A stretch of 20,725 nucleotides of DNA from Symbiodinium natans. Lineage: Eukaryota > Sar > Dinophyceae > Suessiales > Symbiodiniaceae. The notes under the pieces are model-generated. The model did no database searches, had not been told where the DNA came from, and was given only the letters and a program-made list of their open reading frames with translations. The translations under genes and the position numbers were made by a program. This document shows, one piece after another, positions 15,380-20,725 of this stretch. Positions within the stretch are counted from its first letter, which is position 1, and every line of letters begins with the position of its first letter. The DNA lies in the NCBI GenBank assembly GCA_905221605.1, contig CAJNDS010002206.1, positions 203,501 to 224,225 of the forward strand, read 5' to 3'.

Positions 15380-15532
15380 TCATGGGCCAAGACCGGTTGG
15401 CCGAGCCACCAAATCCAAGTAAACAGGAGGCTGCCATGAGCCGCCAAGTTGCAGCACGCATAGTCGGTTTGGAGCTCGACCGCACATCATCTGCCAGCGA
15501 GTCACCTCATTCCACAGCAAGCATGCGGGGCA
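15380..15532 (-). CDS. Candidate exon with CPxC motif
   Basis: After GTTTGGGGTCAG: CPACLLWNEVTRWQMMCG, RAPNRLCVLQLGGSWQ, PPVYLDLVARPTGLGP, stop at 15380. May end at TTG|GTGGCT. One CxxC pair is present; no zinc-binding family can be named. Confidence 0.44.
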   Translation of the reverse strand, partial: CPACLLWNEVTRWQMMCGRAPNRLCVLQLGGSWQPPVYLDLVARPTGLGP

Positions 15533-15610
15533 CTGACCCCAAACTCCAGTGTCGCCTTTGAACCGCACAATTCCTTTTTTCCACCAAGAACCCAAGGGTA
15601 TGCTCCATTG

Positions 15611-15632
15611 CCCCCCCCCCCCCCCCCCCCCC
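15611..15632 (+). repeat. Poly-C tract, 22 nt
   Basis: An uninterrupted C run. The minus strand is a G-run. Length is likely unreliable in the assembly. Confidence 0.95.
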
Positions 15633-15683
15633 GTTCATTCAATCCAAGCGACTCCGCCGAAGCTGGGCCTCCAGAGAATCTCG

Positions 15684-15726
15684 GAGGTCCTGCACCTGTT
15701 AGGGCGGGAGGTCCTGCACCTGTTTC
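15684..15726. repeat. 26-nt direct repeat
   Basis: GAGGTCCTGCACCTGTT occurs twice (about 15684 and 15710). The minus strand reads TGAGPP twice and may be coding (KALKAQETGAGPPALTGAGP). Confidence 0.7.
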
Positions 15727-15777
15727 TTGCGCCTTTAGGGCTTTTGGAATAAAGGCCTTCAAGGCTACCTAAGGTAC

Positions 15778-15844
15778 ATACTCTGTGCTCATCTCCCCAA
15801 CGGCCTCTCGTTGCAGTGTGGCAACTTCCTGCTCCGCCTTCTGC
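15778..15844 (-). CDS. Exon, coiled-coil
   Basis: Acceptor TCCAGCCTGCCAGCCCAG, then QKAEQEVATLQREAVGEMST and EY, donor TAT|GTACCT. Strong heptad pattern. Confidence 0.6.
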
Positions 15845-15894
15845 CTGGGCTGGCAGGCTGGAGACGGCCGCACACGATGCTGATGCTGCTCTTG

Positions 15895-16064
15895 TTCAAA
15901 ATTGATCCCCCCCCCTCTCCCAAAGGCCCAAAAAAGGCAAGGTTCTCTTGAAGGAATCAATATTGACTCTCCCCCTTCAAAAAAGAAGCACCTTCCTGCG
16001 AATCGTTCAATCTTGAACCCCCCCTCCCAAAAGCCCAGGTTCTCTTGAAACAATTAATATTGAC
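15895..16064 (+). repeat. Imperfect tandem duplication
   Basis: Two copies about 100-110 nt apart share TTCAA..TTGA.CCCCCCC, CTCCCAAA.GCCCA and GGTTCTCTTGAA..AAT.AATATTGAC. C-rich; no supported coding. Confidence 0.65.
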
Positions 16065-16190
16065 ACCACCACCTCCCCCCCCCCCGCCCCGGCATCCACG
16101 ATCTTATGGCCAGAGACAGGTGCATGTGCAAATGACTCCACTTGCAGCTCCTATCATTCTCCAGAACCCAGAGCTCATGTTGGCAAGCAC

Positions 16191-16265
16191 TCAGGTATTG
16201 AGCGTTGAGCTCTGAAAAGCCTCAAGCACGACAACTTCCAGAAGCATGGAATGTCTCGCCATGCT
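16191..16265 (-). CDS. Exon, hydrophobic, possible C-terminus
   Basis: A strong acceptor (GTTCTTGTATGTTTTCCCAG) leads to SMARHSMLLEVVVLEAFQ, SSTLNT and TGA. A GC donor at GAG|GCTTTT (16221) is an alternative. Confidence 0.5.
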   Translation of the reverse strand, partial: SMARHSMLLEVVVLEAFQSSTLNT

Positions 16266-16367
16266 CTGGGAAAACATACAAGAACTGCGAACTGTTACGA
16301 ACTGCACTGTCTTGAGACCGGCTCTCCCCAGCTCCTGTGCCCTTACAGTGTTTCTCAATTCGAGGGC

Positions 16368-16408
16368 CGCTGCCGTAGCGCCCGCTCTTCCTCGAGCTCT
16401 GCGCCAGC
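16368..16408 (-). CDS. Short exon, Glu/Arg-rich
   Basis: After CGACGGGACTTGGGAG: AGAELEEERALRQ, GC donor (CG|GCCCTC). A second open frame (RARGRAGATAAALELRN) leaves the frame uncertain. Confidence 0.4.
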
Positions 16409-16588
16409 CTCCCAAGTCCCGTCGAGTTTTCGGAACTAACAATTGGAATGGACAAGAACGGAGCCAATGATGTCCAACGGGCAAGGCAAAAGCTGGTTGG
16501 TCTTCTCTTCAGAGAGGTGGCATGGTTTTGACAAACTTTTGAAGCGGAGCTGGCGGTGCGGATACGCACCCACTCACGTCAGCACTGC

Positions 16589-16812
16589 TCAAAGCACAAA
16601 CTGCTCAAGGTTAGAGCCCCGCATTAGAGGCAGCCCAAAACGGAAGTCAAAGGATCCTGGGCGAACAGCATCCCTCAACTTGGCCTGCATGAGTGCTTGC
16701 CGCAGGGCTTCCGTGTTCTTGCCAGACGCTTGGTGATGCACCGATGCCTCCTCCTGAGCACAAGAGTGTTCTTCAAAAAGCTCGAGCAACTTTGGGGAGG
16801 CTGAAGCAGTGG
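16589..16812 (-). CDS. Exon, Gln/Glu-rich helix
   Basis: Acceptor GCACCCTGGCTTCAG, then TASASPKLLELFEEHSCA, QEEASVHHQASGKNTEAL, RQALMQAKLRDAVRPG, open to TGA at 16589. A GC donor after LRQALMQ (CAG|GCCAAG) may end it earlier. The in-frame TGA in GATGACC upstream shows that an acceptor or a frameshift separates it from 16858. Confidence 0.56.
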
Positions 16813-16857
16813 CTGAAGCCAGGGTGCAGGATTGTGGTCATCTGACTGCGGTTTCAC

Positions 16858-16963
16858 CACGGTCTTGGCCCACTCAATCATTTCCTCCACGGCGGCACAA
16901 ACACTCAATGCTTCGCACACAGCTCAAGATCCAGTTCTACAACGTGACTTGACCCCGCGACAA
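16858..16963 (-). CDS. Coding stretch with internal frame change
   Basis: Entered after TCTGGCTACCAG: VAGSSHVVELDLELCAKH then TGA (16905). Immediately after, in another frame, VCAAVEEMIEWAKTVV. Both halves are protein-like and there is no room for a normal intron: either a single-base indel or a 17-nt GT-AG gap. The SHVVEL motif recalls Pumilio repeats. Confidence 0.45.
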
Positions 16964-17019
16964 CTGGTAGCCAGAATACAGAACCTTCAAGCTGAACTGT
17001 GGAACCCGAAGCAGCATGC

Positions 17020-17201
17020 CTGTTCGGGTATGCGGGTCCTTGTCCGCCAACTGGGCTAGGGAGTCGATCACGTTGTGGGATCCGTGTTTGCTGCACGCAA
17101 ATCGAATGTAGTTGTCCCTGGCAGCTAAATCTTCGAGCAGGCCACAAGCCCTGCCTGGAACTACATGCTGCTCCCAGTCGCAAGCATGCTCTTCGAGAGT
17201 G
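17020..17201 (-). CDS. Exon, possible Pumilio-like repeat
   Basis: Acceptor AGCATTCTATTGTCCAG, then TLEEHACDWEQHVVPG, RACGLLEDLAARDNYIRF, ACSKHGSHNVIDSLAQLA, DKDPHTRT, with a GC donor (CAG|GCATGC) in phase with 16963. The pattern NYIRFACSKHGSHNVIDSL resembles the core helix of PUF repeats (RNA-binding, about 36 residues each) where a G-[SN]-x-V motif is followed by a hydrophobic helix. Only one or two degenerate repeats are visible, so the family call is weak. Confidence 0.52.
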
Positions 17202-17257
17202 CTGGACAATAGAATGCTAACTGCCTGGCAACTCAGCCGAATATGATCGAGCCAGGC

Positions 17258-17292
17258 CGCACGTTGTCATCATCTCGGCTACGGCTCAGGGC
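17258..17292 (-). CDS. Short exon
   Basis: After CCGTTCAAAAGCCAG: ALSRSRDDDNV, then a GC donor (GCG|GCCTGG) that gives the phase needed by 17201. Confidence 0.42.
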
Positions 17293-17480
17293 CTGGCTTT
17301 TGAACGGATGGCCCACGATGGCCCAGAATAAACGTGAGCAAGACGCCTGACCCTGACAGCCACGACATCAGTCACCAGTCACCGGAGCATGGATCTAGCC
17401 CGGACTTAACGTAGTGTTGCCACTGCAAGGTTGGCTTGGAGCAAACAAAACCCTTTGAAAGAAATACCCAAGCACGTCAC

Positions 17481-17543
17481 GTGAGAGTTCAGCGGCCTCA
17501 GCAGTCTCTAGCTGCAGCTCCAGGTCTGCTATCCGCCTCTGGC
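17481..17543 (-). CDS. Exon, coiled-coil
   Basis: Encodes QRRIADLELQLETAEAAELS, a clear leucine-heptad helix, with donor CAC|GTGACG. Its acceptor (AAGCTGCAG) coincides with the end of another open coding frame (17544-17615). Confidence 0.55.
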
Positions 17544-17615
17544 CTGCAGCTTCAAGGCTGGCTTGTGGCTCTCATTGGGCTTTCCGACGTATGTTGCGTT
17601 CATGTTTGTCATGAA
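17544..17615 (-). CDS. Coding-like segment abutting the next exon in another frame
   Basis: After GGCCAAGCAG: FMTNMNATYVGKPNES, HKPALKLQ. It directly adjoins 17543 but in a different frame. One of the two boundaries must be wrong, or an indel lies here. Confidence 0.36.
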
Positions 17616-17846
17616 CTGCTTGGCCGTGAGCACATGTCAGCACGTCTGGCAAGGCTCAATGGCTCGGTCCTTTGACTGAGTTTCGGGCATGGTCCCTTCT
17701 AGTGGCGCTGGGTGGAAAAGGACAGAGGTCGAAAATGGCATGAGGACGGAATGAGAATGAAAGGAATGGGAATGAGAACGGGTAGAGTGTCAATGGAAAC
17801 TTGGGAGGAGTTGGGACTGGGAACCCCCCAAACTCGCTTCTCCAAC

Positions 17847-17885
17847 CTTTGGTCGCTTACACGCGCCGCAGCTATTTTCCTCAGC
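17847..17885 (-). CDS. Short exon, frame uncertain
   Basis: A very strong acceptor (ACTCTCTTTTCTTTGGTCAG) and GT donor (AAG|GTTGGA). Frame 0 reads AEENSCGACKRPK; another frame reads LRKIAAARVSDQR and stays open. Both plausible. Confidence 0.47.
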
Positions 17886-18090
17886 CTGACCAAAGAAAAG
17901 AGAGTATCCAAATGCCGACCAGCCACAGAGCGTGAGCTTGTCCTGGTAGACTTTCACCTGCTCCGCACAGTCTCAATTCTGCAACGGATGATTTGTCTTG
18001 ATCCGGGCAACAGGACAAGAAGCCACGTTGCGGCTAGCAAGACACTTGGCTGAGTGGTGGCGCGATTGGTTGCTGGGACACTCTTGCCAC

Positions 18091-18154
18091 CGAAGAGCAG
18101 ACAAAGTGATCTTGTCATTCAGTTGCTGCCGCAACTCCTCCGGCTTCTCAGGCC
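18091..18154 (-). CDS. Exon, helical
   Basis: After GGTAGAATATTAAAG: PEKPEELRQQLNDKITLSAL, donor TTCG|GTGGCA. Charged helix; unassigned. Confidence 0.5.
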
Positions 18155-18180
18155 CTTTAATATTCTACCTAGCATTGTAG

Positions 18181-18823
18181 GCCCCCCCCCCCCCCGCAAA
18201 TAAATCCGGGACTCTCTATAAAGAAATGTTTGCGGGAGCCCCCCAACAAACTTAGAGGGAGAGAACCTGGGCTGAACCCAGAACCCTTAAGCCCTGAAAC
18301 CTTCACGGCCAAAAGGCCTGAAGCTGTCCGTAGCTTTTCTGGGCTGAAGCCACGGCGGCTGGGCTGAAGCCAAGGGCCTTAGAGCCTGAGGCCTTTGCTC
18401 ACCTTGAGAGAGAGCTCTGTACATACCTGAGCTTTTTTTTCAACCAGCAGAGGGCAAAGGGGCCTCAGACTGCAGCTGACCAAGTCACAAAGATTCCCAC
18501 CAAAAAAAGCTTGCAATTACAGCGCGCGCCCCAGACAAACCTACTAAAGCCAATTGGGCTGGCCCGCGGGCTACCTATCACGGAACTTGTTTGGGGCCTC
18601 ACTTCGTAATGAAGCCCAAAAAGGTTTTTGATAGAGCTGGCCAGGCTTAGCTTTCTGGATTTTCCGGGCGGGTGCGCCTCAGACTGCAGCTGCCCCCTAA
18701 TCCCAAAAAATTCCCCCCAAAGCGGGTGACCCCAACAAACTGGGTTCGCAGAAGAGTCCCGGGAAACTTGTGATTATGGCGGGAAGACATAAAACCGCTT
18801 GCCACACTCGCCGCTCCCACAAC
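18181..18823. other. Repeat-rich interval without supported gene
   Basis: Holds a 14-nt C run (18182-18195), three GGCTGAAGC-type words at 18340-18372, and a direct repeat CCTCAGACTGCAGCTG at about 18463 and 18677, each followed within 40 nt by an A run. Possibly two diverged copies of a short element. Confidence 0.5.
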
Positions 18824-18859
18824 CTCCCGCAGACCGATACAAGCTGACTCCAACTCACT
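18824..18859 (-). CDS. Short exon
   Basis: After GTATGTTCCTTGTAAG: SELESACIGLRE, donor GAG|GTTGTG, phase 0. In phase with 18909 across 49 nt. Confidence 0.43.
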
Positions 18860-18908
18860 CTTACAAGGAACATACCCGAAACTCCAATTACCTCGCTCAA
18901 GTTTGAAC

Positions 18909-19085
18909 CTCATCCTGTTTCCAAAAATGTCGTGTCATGCAAGAACCGCTATACTCGCTCTCAACGATCTTGATGTCTGGTTTGGCTGTCACCCCTGTCT
19001 CCTCCTCAAGATACTCTGTGGGATCAAAGAAGTATGCCTCGACTGGCTCGAAATCCTCATCACCCTCTTGATGCTTAATGTAGAG
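18909..19085 (-). CDS. Exon, acidic, unrecognised
   Basis: Encodes LYIKHQEGDEDFEPVEAYFF, DPTEYLEEETGVTAKPDI, KIVESEYSGSCMTRHF, WKQDE, donor GAG|GTTCAA. Strongly protein-like. The frame is also open upstream through YAMSCCHYPCRGNQ, so the acceptor at AACCAG is chosen by phase with 19213. Confidence 0.62.
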
Positions 19086-19212
19086 CTGGTTGCCTCGGCA
19101 TGGATAGTGGCAGCAAGACATAGCGTAAGCAAGGTCCAGGAAAACAACCCGCACAATGCTTCGACATTCATCCAAGCTACGAAGATGCGTAATTTCAAGG
19201 AAGTAGGCATAC

Positions 19213-19238
19213 CTTCACAGAGGCCAAGCGAAGGGCTT
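19213..19238 (-). CDS. Micro-exon
   Basis: Encodes ALRLASVK before a good donor (AAG|GTATGC). Enters with two bases, matching 19508 by phase. The acceptor (GCGTGGAG) is weak. Confidence 0.35.
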
Positions 19239-19362
19239 CTCCACGCAATGAGCATTGCGTTTGGAACACAGACACAGACAGTTTCGATTAAGGTGACACA
19301 AAAACATCTCACATGCCAGCACCACAGGGCCGAAATTTCGGGTTCATGACGGACACACGGAA

Positions 19363-19484
19363 TCACAATCTGCATGCGGGGCACCGACAGTTGGAGAGCT
19401 GACGCGAACGATCCTTCAAGTGGTGCTCCAATGTCCTTATGGTCACCACGATTGCCAAACAACACGAGGATGGCAGCCCATGTG
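19363..19484 (-). CDS. Coding-like segment 23 nt after exon 19508
   Basis: Reads HGLPSSCCLAIVVTIRTLEH, HLKDRSRQLSNCRCPACRL, stop. Phase follows 19508 if a 23-nt GT...TAG gap is removed. A different frame here reads TWAAILVLFGNRGDHKDI and is open for 194 codons; the choice is unresolved. Confidence 0.38.
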
Positions 19485-19507
19485 CTAGCCCACACAGTGC
19501 CCCGAAC

Positions 19508-19598
19508 CTGCCGAATGTTGTGTCCCAATGCCGAACATGTCTGGTCCGGCTGACTTGCCCAGTCTGAAGCCAAAGAACGTCATCCTCTCTTGAAGAGC
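19508..19598 (-). CDS. Exon, Gly/Phe-rich
   Basis: Acceptor GCCGTCCTGGTTTCAG, then ALQERMTFFGFRLGKSAGPD, MFGIGTQHSA, donor CAG|GTTCGG. Good composition and sites; family unknown. Confidence 0.57.
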
Positions 19599-19793
19599 CT
19601 GAAACCAGGACGGCCACTAGCATGCACAGCTTCATCCATTCAGACTGGGCGCAGGTGCACTAGACTCGCCTCTCAAAGCTTTCACACCCGCACGCCAAAG
19701 GCATGGCCTGGTTGAACCTTTCCAGGCCTTTGGCTTTTATGACGTTCTCCTTGCCACGCAAGCATGAGGCGATGGAACGACACCGAAAACCAC

Positions 19794-19872
19794 CTCTGAC
19801 TCGCCGCACTTTCGCAGCCATAGTTTGGTCTGGTCAATACACAAGCTTACCACACCAGTGGGGCCAAGGACC
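19794..19872 (-). CDS. Coding stretch with possible 21-nt intron
   Basis: Acceptor TTCCATTCTTTGTCAG at 19873. First part VLGPTGV ends at a consensus-like donor (GTG|GTAAGC, 19851); the second part, TKLWLRKCGESE (19829-19794), follows AG at 19830 and ends at GAG|GTGGTT. The 21 nt between (VSLCIDQ if read through) has donor, TTGAC and CAG, and is a multiple of three, so frame cannot decide. Confidence 0.47.
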
Positions 19873-20205
19873 CTGACAAAGAATGGAACAAGCCTCCGGG
19901 GGTGAGAGCTCCCAGAGTCTAAACCCAGCAAGCCGAGGATCCACGTGCACATTGGTCCAAACCTCTGCAGAGACGCGTCGCGCGTCGCGCGTCTGTAACA
20001 TAGGACATGCAAAAAGCAAAGGAGGCGCTCTCAACTTATCTGCAGAGAGAGCCGGCGCAGTTTGGTCTATAATGTCGGCGGAGCTGTCAGATCACTGAGC
20101 CTCCGACTGCACCAAAAAGGCAACTCACGAGGCTCTGCAGGGCTTCATCCACCTGTCGCCGCAATGCAAGAAGAGTCATGCGTTCAGATATTTCAGCCTC
20201 CCAGC

Positions 20206-20346
20206 CTTGTCGATGCGAAGGTCAATCACGAAATGATCGTGCTGGGCGAAGGCCTTCGTGCAGGCAGCTTTTGATATGAACATATATATGAACGGATTTC
20301 CGACATTGACAGCGACGTCCGCAGAGAGCACGTTGACGCCGCGAAG
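20206..20346 (-). CDS. Exon, unrecognised
   Basis: After GGCTGCTGCTTTACAG: LRGVNVLSADVAVNVGNPFI, YMFISKAACTKAFAQHDHFV, IDLRIDK, then a GC donor (AAG|GCTGGG). 47 codons, phase 0 both ends. Mixed hydrophobic/polar, like a folded domain; not identified. Directly upstream lies the GTTGACGCC repeat region. Confidence 0.57.
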
Positions 20347-20364
20347 CTGTAAAGCAGCAGCCTC

Positions 20365-20545
20365 CGCTGACACCGTTGACACCATTGATGCCGTGAGTTT
20401 GGGTGACGCCGTTGACGCCGTAAGTTTGGGTGACGCCGTTGACGCCGGCCATTGATGCGCCGTTGTCGCTGTTGACGCCGTTGACGCCACTGACACCGAT
20501 CGCGCCATTGACGTTGTGAACCCGTTGAAGCCGTTGACGCTGTTC
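20365..20545 (+). repeat. GTTGACGCC minisatellite
   Basis: Imperfect 9-nt units GTTGACGCC, with two larger copies of a unit containing GTGAGTTTGGGTGACGCC. The minus strand reads Gly-Val-Asn repeats in an open frame. Probably intronic, but coding cannot be excluded. Confidence 0.8.
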
Positions 20546-20552
20546 GTGTGTT

Positions 20553-20636
20553 CGCGCCTTCGCGCGGAAATTCACGTCTTCACGTCTTCACACCTTCGCG
20601 TCGGAAAGTCAGGTCTTCACCTCTTCACGTCTTCGC
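20553..20636 (+). repeat. TTCACGTC/TTCGCG minisatellite
   Basis: About eight 9-nt-like units of CTTCACGTC and variants, next to the GTTGACGCC tract but with a different motif. Confidence 0.65.
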
Positions 20637-20725
20637 CCCAAACGTCACGGGATATTGGCGAATCGGTTCTGAGCGCTCGCACTTTGTAACCTAGCTTCAA
20701 CAGCACGCGCACTGCTAAGACAGCT

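Noticed and set aside
18989-19573. 194-codon minus-strand frame as a single gene
   Set aside because: It runs through at least three better-supported exons in other frames (19508-19598, 19213-19238, 18909-19085). Kept only as an alternative for part of 19363-19484.

Overview
The window looks like nuclear DNA of a dinoflagellate, most likely of the Symbiodiniaceae type. Four things point there. No open frame exceeds about 220 codons. Coding signal comes as very short exons (about 20-280 nt) with GT-AG, and apparently some GC-AG or GA-AG, junctions. Plant-type TTTAGGG telomere-like repeats occur internally. Nine-nucleotide minisatellites coding for Ala-Met-Lys are present. No rRNA, tRNA, CRISPR, bacterial operon or complete transposase was seen. 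The organism call is inference from sequence style, not a database match.

Nearly all convincing exons lie on the minus strand, so the window reads from right to left. From high to low coordinates: (1) 20.35-16.2 kb, many exons of one or more unrecognised genes, including a possible Pumilio-like stretch near 17.1 kb and coiled-coil exons; (2) 15.85-13.0 kb, a run of Glu/Lys/Arg-rich helical exons; (3) 12.8-11.9 kb, a phase-consistent coiled-coil exon chain; (4) 11.5-9.35 kb, a chain ending in an open frame of 174 codons that stops at 9348; (5) 8.97-7.2 kb, a chain with one weak dolichol-kinase-like motif; (6) 6.65-5.16 kb, a further chain; (7) 4.65-0 kb, lysine-rich exons with AMK repeats, the last one running off the left edge. 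Gene boundaries could not be fixed: no initiator methionine or promoter could be assigned with confidence, and dinoflagellate promoters lack a recognisable TATA box.

The spaces between exons hold AT and CA microsatellites, long C or G runs, minisatellites, an interstitial telomere-like tract, and at 1.28-2.21 kb a candidate repeat element with G-rich inverted ends around a degenerate AGGATTA array.

The most interesting signal is recurrent. Several neighbouring exons sit in different frames only 20-26 nt apart, and the gaps begin GT (or GC), end AG and restore phase. These are either micro-introns or indels (pseudogene decay or assembly error); only transcript data can tell. Exon edges below come from splice-like motifs, frame openness and composition read by eye. 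Treat them as hypotheses.
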